Of a DNA stretch of 64,000 nucleotides, positions 54,707 through 63,133 are shown piece by piece (positions within the stretch are counted from its first letter, which is position 1; each line of letters opens with the position of its first letter). The stretch comes from Rhabdobacter roseus (GTDB taxonomy: Bacteria; Bacteroidota; Bacteroidia; Cytophagales; Spirosomataceae): the NCBI RefSeq assembly GCF_014202275.1, contig NZ_JACHGF010000005.1, positions 1 to 64,000 on the forward strand. The letters are read 5' to 3'. Position numbers and translations under genes: made by a program. A model generated the notes under the pieces. That model saw only the letters and a program-made list of their open reading frames with translations, had not been told where the DNA came from and ran no database searches.

Positions 54707-55054
54707 ATGAAAAAGTCAATACTTCTCATTCTCTGCGCGGGCTTTTTCCTCGGCTGCGAAAGCGCCAACATACCCAGAGGTACCCCTTCCTGCATAAAGG
54801 ATCTGATCAAAAGCATATCCAAAGAACCGGTCAGAAACCCGCCCGCAAAAATCTATAGTTACACGTACCAGGGTAGTACGGTATATTATGTTACCCCACG
54901 GTGTTGTGACATTCCAAGTACCCTTATTGACGAGAAATGTAATAGCCTTTGTGCTCCTGACGGCGGACTTGGTGGAGGAGGCGACGGTAGGTGTTCTGAC
55001 TTTTTCGCTTCGAGAACGGATCAAAAGCTCATCTGGGAAGATAAAAGAAAATAG
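54707..55054 (+). CDS. small lipoprotein, DUF6970-like, copy 2
   Basis: A 115-residue tandem paralogue of the preceding gene, with the same signal peptide and PRGTPSCIKDLI start, then a divergent core (IYSYTYQGSTVYYVTPRCCD) keeping the cysteine pattern CNSLCAPDGG and the ending KLIWEDKRK. Envelope lipoprotein of unknown role. It ends 21 bases before the desaturase gene. Confidence 0.8.
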   Translation: MKKSILLILCAGFFLGCESANIPRGTPSCIKDLIKSISKEPVRNPPAKIYSYTYQGSTVYYVTPRCCDIPSTLIDEKCNSLCAPDGGLGGGGDGRCSDFFASRTDQKLIWEDKRK

Positions 55055-55075
55055 CCTTCAAAAACCAGTAACCCT

Positions 55076-56029
55076 ATGCTCAGCCTGCCCAAAAAATACA
55101 TCAACACCTACCTGCTGATCGAGACCATCGGTCTGTTTTTGGTGCTAAGTACCTGCTCCGTGTACCTGAATGCGATCGGACTCGCCTGGTACTTTCACCT
55201 ACCCCTGCTTCTCTTGCAGGGGTTTTGGTTTTACAGGCTTTACATTCTGGGACACGAAGCATCCCACCGGAAGCTGTTTCCGGGTAGCGTGGCAAAAAAT
55301 GATTTTTGGGGAGGCCTCATTCTGGTTCCGATCATGACACCCATCAATGTGTTTCGGAAGATTCACCTCTTTCACCACGGTTTCAACCGAAAAGACCACC
55401 ATACCTCGGCGCTGGACACCTACGTAACCCGACAAAAGCCCAGCTGGCTGGTGAAAGCTTTTTATTACCTATTGTGGTACGTGAGCGTGTTTCTGGGCGG
55501 CTGGTTTATCCACTCCTTGGTGTCGGTGGTTCTGTTTCTTTTCATTCCGCCCTCGGTCAGCGTCAGGATCTCGCCGGCCTTCAAAGGCTGGACCATGCAG
55601 GATCAGCTCAAAGCCATCGCCCTGTTTGGCCTGGGCGTCGGCTTTCACCTGGCGGTGTACTGGTTAGGGGGCTCGGCGGTGTACCTGTACTCGCTAGGGT
55701 ACCCCATGCTGGCGTTTGCCTGGGTACTTTCGCTGTTCGTGTACATCTTTCACTACGATACCACCATCGGCAGCGAAACGCGCTTTAACGTCCGTTCGCT
55801 GGGCTACGTGCCTTTTTTTTCCTGGATACTCATGAACTTCAACGAGCACGCCACGCACCATCAGCACCCCAACATACCCTGGTACGAGTTGCCAAAAAAA
55901 CGAACGCCCCTACCCGAAAAGTACCATCAACAAAATCAGAGTACGGACAGTTTGCTGCGGGCTATTCTGAATCAACTCAAAGGACCCAACATTGTGTTTA
56001 CGCATGAAAATAAGAAAAGCGCGCCCTGA
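55076..56029 (+). CDS. fatty acid desaturase family protein
   Basis: A 317-residue integral membrane di-iron enzyme. The three histidine boxes are present: GHEASH (near residue 60), HLFHHGFN (near 100) and ATHHQHP (near 260), with hydrophobic helices between. It would insert double bonds in acyl chains or act as a carotenoid/sphingolipid hydroxylase-desaturase. The start of the GNAT-like gene overlaps its end by 26 bases, so the two are coupled. Confidence 0.9.
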   Translation: MLSLPKKYINTYLLIETIGLFLVLSTCSVYLNAIGLAWYFHLPLLLLQGFWFYRLYILGHEASHRKLFPGSVAKNDFWGGLILVPIMTPINVFRKIHLFHHGFNRKDHHTSALDTYVTRQKPSWLVKAFYYLLWYVSVFLGGWFIHSLVSVVLFLFIPPSVSVRISPAFKGWTMQDQLKAIALFGLGVGFHLAVYWLGGSAVYLYSLGYPMLAFAWVLSLFVYIFHYDTTIGSETRFNVRSLGYVPFFSWILMNFNEHATHHQHPNIPWYELPKKRTPLPEKYHQQNQSTDSLLRAILNQLKGPNIVFTHENKKSAP

Positions 56030-56621
56030 GGATGCGGCGTCAATGGTACGAATCAAAGAAGGCTTGCCCATGCCCGAGGCCACCGAAAGTACCCAGCAGG
56101 GCGGCTTTTTATTGGGTACCAGTGAGCAGGTGTACGCCTTTTTTATAGAGCAGGCGCAGAGTCTGGTGGCCGAAACCGGAAACGAGGTCGTCGGGTTTGG
56201 GATCTTACTGCCCGACGCCCTGGTGAAGGCGTCGGAGATCTGGCAGAAAAGAAACCGGGCCAGCTGGACCATTCCGCTCCACGAGCTGGAAGACAAAAAG
56301 CTGTGCTACTTCGAGCAGCTGGCCTTTCGGCCCGCTTACCGAAGGGCCGCTCCCCGGCTAGCTTTTGCGCTTTTAAACGAAGCCTTTCAGCACCAGGGTT
56401 ACGAGGCCATGGTTACGACCACGGTCAGAAAGCCGGTTATGAATCTGGCCGCCGTGCCGTTTATACGAGCCGCCGGAGGTACCTTGGTCGGAAACATCGA
56501 CGAGTACTACGAAGGCATCGGAGCCATCAATTCGGACATTTATTTGATTCAGAAAAAGGACTTTACGGAAGCTACCCAGAAACTGAACCTAGCCCGCTCT
56601 TCGCCTCCCGCCTTTTTATAG
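56004..56621 (+). CDS. GNAT-like N-acetyltransferase
   Basis: A 205-residue protein starting MKIRKARPEDAASMVRIKEG, typical of GNAT N-termini, with VVGFGILLPDAL as the central strand. The acetyl-CoA loop, normally R/Q-x-x-G-x-G/A, reads RRAAPR here, so the match is partial and activity uncertain. I chose the ATG at 56004, inside the desaturase gene. It could form a lipid-modification unit with the desaturase. Confidence 0.72.
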   Translation: MKIRKARPEDAASMVRIKEGLPMPEATESTQQGGFLLGTSEQVYAFFIEQAQSLVAETGNEVVGFGILLPDALVKASEIWQKRNRASWTIPLHELEDKKLCYFEQLAFRPAYRRAAPRLAFALLNEAFQHQGYEAMVTTTVRKPVMNLAAVPFIRAAGGTLVGNIDEYYEGIGAINSDIYLIQKKDFTEATQKLNLARSSPPAFL

Positions 56622-56654
56622 CCCATTTCCTTCAAAACCCGCTTCAAAAGTACC

Positions 56655-58697
56655 CTAGCGGGTATAAATCCAGCCGGTAGTGGTGTAGCCCGTGCGTCCT
56701 TTCCAGTTATAGACCATCTCGGCGGCCACGTCTTTGAGGTACTTGGCTTTGAGCTTTTGGTGCAGGGCCTCCGGCTGCTTGGTGTCGTTGACGATCAGTT
56801 CCTCCGCGCTCAGCTTGTACGACAGGCCGGACTTGTCCCGGATCACGCCTTCGCTGATGAGTTCTTGGATAAAATCCGCCTGCATTTTCTCAAATTCCGC
56901 GCGTTTTTTCTCCGCTTCTTTACGCATTACTTCTGCATCCTTGCGCATCACGTCCGCTTCGGCCCGAAGTACCTCCGCTTGTTTACGAGCCTCTGCGGCC
57001 TGCTGACGGGCTACTTCGGCCTGCTTGCGCGCCTCCTCCGCCTGCGCTCTGATCGCCTCGGCATTTTCGTTGCGGTTTTGGTTAGCCTGCTTACGCGCCT
57101 CTTCGGCGTACAGCCGGTTTTCGTTACTGGCTACCCGCATGGCTTCCGCCGCCTGCCGCTGTTTTTGGGCTTCCTCCCGCATGTGCTGGGCGAACTGGCG
57201 CGTTACTTCGGCATTCGCCCGAAACATTTCGGCCCCCTTGCGCATCTGGTCGGCCTGTCCTCGCATTATTTCAGCTTCTTTCCGCATGACATCCGCCTGC
57301 GCCCGCGCCACCTCGGCTTGCTCGCGCTGTACTTTCACTTCCGCCAGGATGGGCTCTATTTCAGACCGGTAGCTTTCTATTTCATCCTCCGGGATCGTCT
57401 GCCCGTCAATTTCCAGCTCCGTTATTTTTCCGTCTCGCTCCACAATCCTGTACTGCTTGTCGCTCCGGGTTATCTGAATCGTGGACACGGAATTTCGGGT
57501 ACTTTTTGGCTTGGGCACAATCGTATCCTTCACTGCCACGGCCAGCGGGGCCGGTACGGGCTGGGGAGGCTGTACGGGTACGGGGGGAAGTACTACCTGG
57601 GGCGTGACCACGCTGGGCGGAGTGGGCGGCGTAGGTACCTCCACGGTGGGCGAGGGAGCAAAGGCCACCGACAACACCGCAACGGTGATCAGGCTGGCGG
57701 TTACAAATAGTTTTTCCATGGCATCTAGTGGTTTATGATTGTCGTAAATAATGCGTTTGATGCGGTCGAGCAGGTGGTTGCGCTTCCCGGCAAAGGCCAA
57801 AGCGGGCGCGGTGGCGGCGATTTTGTATTCCTGAAACTGCACCAGGGCGTTTACAAAGGAGGCTTTGTTTTGGGTAATGCCAATGGCCAGGTCGTCGCAG
57901 CAGTGCTCGCGCTCTTCCCGGATGAGGTACGAAAGCCAAAGTACCGCCGGATTAAAAAAGAACACGTTTTCGGCCAGGCTCTGAAAGAGGTTCACGAGGT
58001 AGTCTTTGCGGCGGATGTGCGCCAGCTCGTGCAGCAAAATGGCCTCCACCTGACTGAGCGGGAGGTTGGTCAGAAAGCCCGTCGGCACCAGGATCAGGGG
58101 TTTGAGAAAACCCGCCACCAAAGGTACCTGCACCCGTTCGGACTCCAGCAACTCCACACCCTTTCGGATCTTCAGCCGGTGGGCCAGCTCGGTGACCTGG
58201 CGTAGCCAGCGCTCCGGTACCGGCCGGGTACCTTGGTGCCGGAGGCGGTGAATGTAGTAAAGGCCGCTGGCGGCTTTAAGCGTTTTTAGCAAAAAGACCA
58301 GCCACCACACCGCCACGATGAGGGCGGCGTGCTCCGTACCGAAGGTGAGGATGTCGCTCAGCAGCTGCTCCTGCCCCACCGCCCGCAACGGCTCGCTGAC
58401 CAGGTACCCCTCCGCCGGGGTACTTGGGGCCAAAACTACCTCCGAAACCCGCGCAGGTACCTCCGACGGCTCGCGCAATGCCCACCAAAAAGTACCTACG
58501 CTACCCATCAGAAAGACCAACAACAAGCCCGCCAGTAGGTTGTAGCGCCGGGCGGGCCGGGCTTTGCGGGTGGTAAGCAGCACCAGGCCTACCAGCACGG
58601 CCAGGATCAGCCCCTGCCAGAGCGAGTGGATGAGGGTCCAGCTGAAGGCTTCCAGTACCTTTTGGGAGAGTAGGGATTGAAGAAAGATCAATTTCAT
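56655..58697 (-). CDS. M56 family peptidase (BlaR1-like) with long periplasmic heptad coil
   Basis: A 680-residue membrane sensor-protease. N-terminal membrane helices flank a cytoplasmic zinc site HELAH at 223-227. A final TM (SLITVAVLSVAFAPS, about 335-350) is followed by a proline-rich linker and a striking coil at residues 461-601 made of 20 heptads of the form A-x3-R-x2. BlaR1 proteins cleave the BlaI repressor when the outer domain senses a signal; here no penicillin-binding domain is visible, so the signal is different. It is in an operon after blaI. Confidence 0.9.
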   Translation of the reverse strand: MKLIFLQSLLSQKVLEAFSWTLIHSLWQGLILAVLVGLVLLTTRKARPARRYNLLAGLLLVFLMGSVGTFWWALREPSEVPARVSEVVLAPSTPAEGYLVSEPLRAVGQEQLLSDILTFGTEHAALIVAVWWLVFLLKTLKAASGLYYIHRLRHQGTRPVPERWLRQVTELAHRLKIRKGVELLESERVQVPLVAGFLKPLILVPTGFLTNLPLSQVEAILLHELAHIRRKDYLVNLFQSLAENVFFFNPAVLWLSYLIREEREHCCDDLAIGITQNKASFVNALVQFQEYKIAATAPALAFAGKRNHLLDRIKRIIYDNHKPLDAMEKLFVTASLITVAVLSVAFAPSPTVEVPTPPTPPSVVTPQVVLPPVPVQPPQPVPAPLAVAVKDTIVPKPKSTRNSVSTIQITRSDKQYRIVERDGKITELEIDGQTIPEDEIESYRSEIEPILAEVKVQREQAEVARAQADVMRKEAEIMRGQADQMRKGAEMFRANAEVTRQFAQHMREEAQKQRQAAEAMRVASNENRLYAEEARKQANQNRNENAEAIRAQAEEARKQAEVARQQAAEARKQAEVLRAEADVMRKDAEVMRKEAEKKRAEFEKMQADFIQELISEGVIRDKSGLSYKLSAEELIVNDTKQPEALHQKLKAKYLKDVAAEMVYNWKGRTGYTTTGWIYTR
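56895..57317 (-). repeat. 20-heptad coding repeat in the M56 protein
   Basis: Codons 461-601 encode twelve 7-residue units, one inserted Asn, then eight more units. Nearly every unit has Ala at position 1 (one Ser) and all have Arg at position 5 (for example AEVARAQ, ADVMRKE). At DNA level the copies are diverged. Confidence 0.88.
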
Positions 58698-58719
58698 GGC
58701 TAATAGGATTTAGGGGTAC

Positions 58720-59085
58720 TTACTGGTCCAGCTTTTTCAGGAATTCCTTGATTTCGTCCAGCTCTTCTTTAGAGGTACTTTTACTGCCAAAAAGCTGCAT
58801 CACCAGGCTGGACGCCGAGCCCTGGTACATGGCGTCGACGAAGCGGTCCAGCAGCACTTTTTTGGTTTTGTCTTCGGCTTCCGCCGGGCTGTACACGTGC
58901 TTCATCTGGCTCTCGTCCCGCACCAAAATGCCCTTCTCGGCCATGATTTGCATAAGTTTCAGGGTAGAAGAATACTGCACCGCTCGCTTTTCTTCGTTCA
59001 GGGTATCGTTCACAAACCGCACCGTCGACGGTCCGTGCTGCCAAAGTACCTGTAGTATTTCCAGTTCTGATTTTGTGGGTTCCAT
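58720..59085 (-). CDS. BlaI/MecI/CopY family repressor
   Basis: A 121-residue winged-helix repressor: PTKSELEILQVLWQHGPSTVRFVNDTL forms the DNA-binding head, VQYSSTLKLMQIMAEKGIL the wing, and the C-terminal helices (DRFVDAMYQGSASSLVMQLF) dimerise. It lies 22 bases upstream of the M56 peptidase gene, the classic BlaI-BlaR arrangement in which the peptidase inactivates the repressor. A palindrome inside its own promoter suggests autoregulation. Confidence 0.92.
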   Translation of the reverse strand: MEPTKSELEILQVLWQHGPSTVRFVNDTLNEEKRAVQYSSTLKLMQIMAEKGILVRDESQMKHVYSPAEAEDKTKKVLLDRFVDAMYQGSASSLVMQLFGSKSTSKEELDEIKEFLKKLDQ

Positions 59086-59109
59086 TCGTAGATTTATTAA
59101 TCACGTTTC

Positions 59110-59141
59110 AAAGGTAGGAAATTTTTCGTACGAAAAAATAT
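59110..59141 (-). promoter_or_regulatory. BlaI promoter with embedded palindromic operator
   Basis: On the minus strand, TACCTTTG (59110-59117) matches the -7 element; a T-rich -33-like stretch (TTTT) lies about 18 bases upstream. A perfect 16-base palindrome TTTTTCGTACGAAAAA at 59123-59138 fills the spacer, the expected place for a repressor. It may also serve the divergent kinase gene. Confidence 0.6.
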
Positions 59142-59292
59142 TTAGGTTTATTTTTTGGTGAAAATCAAAAAGTACCCTATCTCTGGTTTGTCCAAATCAA
59201 AGTACCTCGAAGCCCGCCGGAACGTCGTTATTTTTTTGATTCCGAGAAAGGTAGTACATTACGGAGAAACGCCTCAACCTCCTCCTCTGTCC

Positions 59293-61281
59293 ATGAAAAC
59301 CGAGGTACTTTCTTTGGTACAAATCGTACGGCTCGCGCTGGGCTTGTGCCTGCTGGCGGGTGCGGGGCGGGCGCAGCAGAGCCCTTCGGATAGCCTCAAG
59401 CAGCTGCTTACCCAACCCCTGCCGGATACGTCGCGGGCGCTGCTGCTGGAGCGGCTCGGCAGTGCCCTCATGTACTCCCGGCCCGCCGAAGCCATGCGCT
59501 ACGTGCAGGAAGGGCTCACGCTGTCGGAACAGAAAAAGTACCCCCGGGGCATTGCTCGCAACCGCAACCGGCTGGGGTCCATTTACCGGACGGTAGGTAG
59601 CTATACCCAGGCGCTGGAAGCGCACCTGGAAGCGCTGAAAGTGGCGCAGCAACACCACGACCTTGAAGGCATGGCGCGCGCTTATAATAGCATCGGCATT
59701 TTGTATTCCGAGCAAAAAGACTCCCGCAAGGCCATCGAGTACTTTACCCGCACCAAAGCCCTGGCTGAGCAACTGAACGACGCCGAGCTGGTCGAGATTT
59801 CGCTCACCAACATCGGGACCGACTACGCCCTGCTGGGGCAGCTGGACTCGGCGCTGGTGTATACGCTGCGGGCCTACGAAATGGCCGCTAAAAATCCGGA
59901 CGAAAGTACCAGCAGCGTGCTTTTTATCAACCTGGGAAATATTCACTACCGCCAAAAAAACTACCCCCTAGCGCTGGAATACTACCGGCGGAGCCTGCCG
60001 CTCTCGGAGGCCGCGGAAGATCAGCGAAACCTCAGCCAGACCTACTTTGAAATGGCTCGGGTTTTCCAGCAAACCCGTAGCCTGGACTCCTGCCGGTACT
60101 ACGCCGAAAAGGCCCTGCGGCTGGCCCAGGACGTCAAGAACCCCAAGAACATCCTGGACGCGGCTACGCTGCTGGCGGCGCTCTACGAGCCTACCGACCT
60201 GGCGCGGGCCTACCGCTACTACCAGCAGGCCATGGCAGCCAAAGACCAGATGTTTGCCCAGGAGAAAGTACGACAGTTGGAAAACCTGGGGTTCAAAGAA
60301 GAGCTCAATCGCCAGCAGCTCGAATACGAACAGATACAGTACCGCTCCCTGGTCCAAACCTACGCCCTGCTGGCGGGTATCGTGGTCGCGCTGTTGATTG
60401 CGTTCCTGCTTTACCGGAATATGCGCACCCGCCAAAAGGCCAACCAGCTTTTGCAGTACCAGAAAGACGAATTGCAGCATACCCTCACGGAGCTGAAAGC
60501 CACGCAGGCGCAGCTGATCCAGTCGGAGAAGATGGCCTCCCTGGGCGAGCTTACCGCCGGTATTGCCCACGAGATCCAGAACCCCCTCAACTTCGTCAAC
60601 AACTACTCGGAGCTGAACCTGGAGCTGATCGACGAAATGAGGCAGGAACTAGAACGGGGTGACCTGGAGGAAATCCAGCTTCTGGCCACTGACCTGGAAG
60701 AAAACGAGCGCAAAATACTGCGCCACGGCAAGCAGGCCGAGGCCATCGTGCGAGGAATGCAGCAGCACAGCCGCCGGAGCAGCGGCACGCGCGAGCTGAC
60801 CGACCTGAACGCCCTGGCGCAAGAGTACGTGGAACTAGCCTACAATGGCATGAGTGCCAAGGACAAACTATCCAAAAACGTACTGACGCTGGACTTCGAC
60901 GCTTCGCTGCCCAAGGTGGCGCTGATTCCCGGTGATGTGGGGCGCGTGATCCTGAATTTAATGAACAACGCCTTCTACGCGGTGATGGAAAAAAAAGAAA
61001 CACAACCGGAAGCCTACGAGCCCGCCATTAAGGTGACGACCCGCGCGCTGGACCGGGCCGTGGAGATTCGGGTAAAAGACAACGGCACGGGCATTCCCGA
61101 AAAGTACCTCGACAAACTGTTTCAGCCTTTTTTTACCACCAAGCCCACCGGCCAGGGTACCGGGCTCGGGCTTTCGCTGGCCTACGACATCGTCATCAAG
61201 GGGCATAGTGGGCAGCTGAACGTCGAAAGTACCGAAGGAGCAGGTACTACCTTTAGCGTGCAAATCCCCCAGCGGGGCTGA
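59293..61281 (+). CDS. TPR-containing sensor histidine kinase
   Basis: A 662-residue kinase. A signal peptide (LCLLAGAGRAQ) is followed by tetratricopeptide repeats (about 50-340) in the periplasm, one TM (TYALLAGIVVALLIAFLLY, about 356-374), a short coil, an H-box AGIAHEIQNPLNFVNNYSEL with H426, and a HATPase (NLMNNAFYAV, VKDNGTGIPEKYL, GQGTGLGLSLAYD). I use the ATG at 59293; earlier in-frame codons would add residues before a clear signal peptide. No response regulator is adjacent. It diverges from the BlaI operon. Confidence 0.92.
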   Translation: MKTEVLSLVQIVRLALGLCLLAGAGRAQQSPSDSLKQLLTQPLPDTSRALLLERLGSALMYSRPAEAMRYVQEGLTLSEQKKYPRGIARNRNRLGSIYRTVGSYTQALEAHLEALKVAQQHHDLEGMARAYNSIGILYSEQKDSRKAIEYFTRTKALAEQLNDAELVEISLTNIGTDYALLGQLDSALVYTLRAYEMAAKNPDESTSSVLFINLGNIHYRQKNYPLALEYYRRSLPLSEAAEDQRNLSQTYFEMARVFQQTRSLDSCRYYAEKALRLAQDVKNPKNILDAATLLAALYEPTDLARAYRYYQQAMAAKDQMFAQEKVRQLENLGFKEELNRQQLEYEQIQYRSLVQTYALLAGIVVALLIAFLLYRNMRTRQKANQLLQYQKDELQHTLTELKATQAQLIQSEKMASLGELTAGIAHEIQNPLNFVNNYSELNLELIDEMRQELERGDLEEIQLLATDLEENERKILRHGKQAEAIVRGMQQHSRRSSGTRELTDLNALAQEYVELAYNGMSAKDKLSKNVLTLDFDASLPKVALIPGDVGRVILNLMNNAFYAVMEKKETQPEAYEPAIKVTTRALDRAVEIRVKDNGTGIPEKYLDKLFQPFFTTKPTGQGTGLGLSLAYDIVIKGHSGQLNVESTEGAGTTFSVQIPQRG

Positions 61282-61405
61282 TTTCTTCTAAAAGGACTGG
61301 GAAACACCGAAGAAATTCAGGGATTTTCAAAAAGGCAATGAAATGAAATCAATTTTGCTTAAACTTGTACAATCAACTCTATAACCCTCTAACTTTCAAA
61401 TTTTT

Positions 61406-61582
61406 ATGAAAAACACACTACTCTTTTTTTGCCTGTTTGTGTTGTCGGCCTCGGGCGTGATGGCCCAAACCCACCGCGACCGCGAACCCTTGGAGGGGCT
61501 GGACACGATCTCCATCCTGATCGGCCTGGTGGTGGGCGTCATCATTGGGTACCTGATCGGCTCGCGCATGGCCAAAAAATAA
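61406..61582 (+). CDS. small exported single-span membrane protein
   Basis: A 58-residue frame with a signal peptide (KNTLLFFCLFVLSASGVMAQ), a short charged stretch THRDREPLEGLD, and a C-terminal glycine-rich TM (ISILIGLVVGVIIGYLIGSR) ending RMAKK. The mature peptide would be about 38 residues, anchored with its short N-terminus in the periplasm. Codon choice matches the neighbours and a clear stop follows. It lies 124 bases after the kinase gene and converges with the C1 peptidase gene. Function unknown. Confidence 0.7.
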   Translation: MKNTLLFFCLFVLSASGVMAQTHRDREPLEGLDTISILIGLVVGVIIGYLIGSRMAKK

Positions 61583-61621
61583 GCAGCAAACGGGGCTGGG
61601 CGGCGGTCCGGCCCCTGCTGG

Positions 61622-63133
61622 CTATTTTTGCTGCAAACCCACGAGCAAAGGTACGATGTACCCTTCGTGCTGGCCGCGTAGCACAAAACCCATTTTACGG
61701 GCATCGTACTCTACCTGCTGGTAGGGCACCAGGTCTTTGCCGAAGACTTTCAGCACGCGGCTCGTAAAATTCCCCTCGCTTTCGTTCAGGTCATAGACGT
61801 ACTCGTCGATGTCCAGGGCTTTTTCCGAAAATAAAAACAGCCAGTACTCGGTACCTGGCTCACCCACCAGCGTATACACCAGGCCATCGGCGGGCATCAT
61901 CAACGGATTCTGAAGGTCCAGGTCCGGGGCCTTATCCGACGGAAGTACCAGCTTGGTATTGGCTCCCACGATGGGGCTAATAGTGTCCGAAATCGGAAAT
62001 ATTTTTTCTGTATGCAATTCACTGGCACTGGCCGCCAACACATAGACGTACGAAAGCCGGTCGACGTTGGCCGTGAAGTAAAAATTAGACCCAATGGGCA
62101 GCGCGTCGCGCAGGGTATAGGCCACCATCTGTTCGTCGCCGTTGGACTGGGTACCTTTGCCTTCCAGGCTGCGCAGAAAGGGTACTTCGTTGCCGGTGAC
62201 GAAGGTAGCGTGCAAAACCGACACCTGCCCCGAGAGCGTCACCTCCGCGGAGTCACTTTCGATGGGTAGGTACGCCTGATAGCCGTACTTGGTGTAGGTG
62301 GAGTAGTCGGAGTACCTGATCCAGAAAAAACCCTCCTCTCCCCAGGATTTGCCCCAGCTATTGACAGCCCGAAAAGCCCCGCCAAATTTTTCGTCGTCGT
62401 AACCCACCACACAAATGGCGTGCCCCCCGCCCAAGCGGTCGGAGTCGGCGGGCTTCCACAGCCCGCGGTCGTCTTCGCCCCCAAAAAGCCGTACGATCCA
62501 CCGCCACAGCCTCCCCCAAATCCCCAGGTTTTTTAGCGACGGGGTCGTTTGAAAACCAATGACGACGGGGGTTTTCTCAAACAAGGCCTTTCGGGTGGCA
62601 TTCACGATGCTCTCGGGCCGTTCGCTCAGGCCAAAAAGCCGGATGTAGTCCATGATTTTGGACTGCGAAGCCAGCGCCAGCTCGTTTCTGACTTCGCAGT
62701 CGGGGTAGGGCTGCTGGCTGAGCCGCGCCACCCCGTGCTGTTTGAGGTACGTCAGGGCCACGTCCAGGTCGGTCCCTCCCAGGCAGTCCGAATCGTCCTC
62801 GTCTTTGATCGCATTGTAGAGATACGAAGGCGAAAACCGGATGGTGTCAATGGCTGCGCGATCGGTCATACCCAGCCGGATGGCCTCCAGGATGGTACGC
62901 ATGTAGTAGGCCGTCGAAAACCCCACGCAGGTACCTAGCTTTCCCTGGCTCATGGCACTGGGTACGTACATCGACAGGTCCACCCGGGGCGGCAGGCGCG
63001 CCGCATCCGTGGCCCGGTAGGTGTACTTTTGGGGTACTTTACGGTAGGTACTATCGTCAAATTTCATCCCCTGGGCGCAAAGTACCCCGGCGGTGCCCAG
63101 CCAGCCCACCAGCCACAGGAAGTACCTTGTCAT
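61622..63133 (-). CDS. C1 (papain-like) family cysteine peptidase
   Basis: A 503-residue exported protein. The signal peptide ends near GVLCAQG. The catalytic residues are in order: C69 in SQGKLGTCVGFSTAYY, H238 in GGGHAICVVGYDD, N258 in NSWGKSWGEEGFFW. A C-terminal region of about 200 residues (from about 300) is beta-rich and of unknown role. I chose the ATG at 63133 because it opens on the signal peptide; an in-frame start 11 codons upstream is possible. Its ATG overlaps the stop of the caspase-like gene by four bases, so the two are translationally coupled. Confidence 0.92.
   Translation of the reverse strand: MTRYFLWLVGWLGTAGVLCAQGMKFDDSTYRKVPQKYTYRATDAARLPPRVDLSMYVPSAMSQGKLGTCVGFSTAYYMRTILEAIRLGMTDRAAIDTIRFSPSYLYNAIKDEDDSDCLGGTDLDVALTYLKQHGVARLSQQPYPDCEVRNELALASQSKIMDYIRLFGLSERPESIVNATRKALFEKTPVVIGFQTTPSLKNLGIWGRLWRWIVRLFGGEDDRGLWKPADSDRLGGGHAICVVGYDDEKFGGAFRAVNSWGKSWGEEGFFWIRYSDYSTYTKYGYQAYLPIESDSAEVTLSGQVSVLHATFVTGNEVPFLRSLEGKGTQSNGDEQMVAYTLRDALPIGSNFYFTANVDRLSYVYVLAASASELHTEKIFPISDTISPIVGANTKLVLPSDKAPDLDLQNPLMMPADGLVYTLVGEPGTEYWLFLFSEKALDIDEYVYDLNESEGNFTSRVLKVFGKDLVPYQQVEYDARKMGFVLRGQHEGYIVPLLVGLQQK

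Noticed and set aside
61278-61320. Imperfect hairpin after the TPR kinase gene (ctgatttcttc / gaagaaattcag)
   Set aside because: The stem has a bulge, a 20-base loop and no T run, so it is too weak to list as a terminator.
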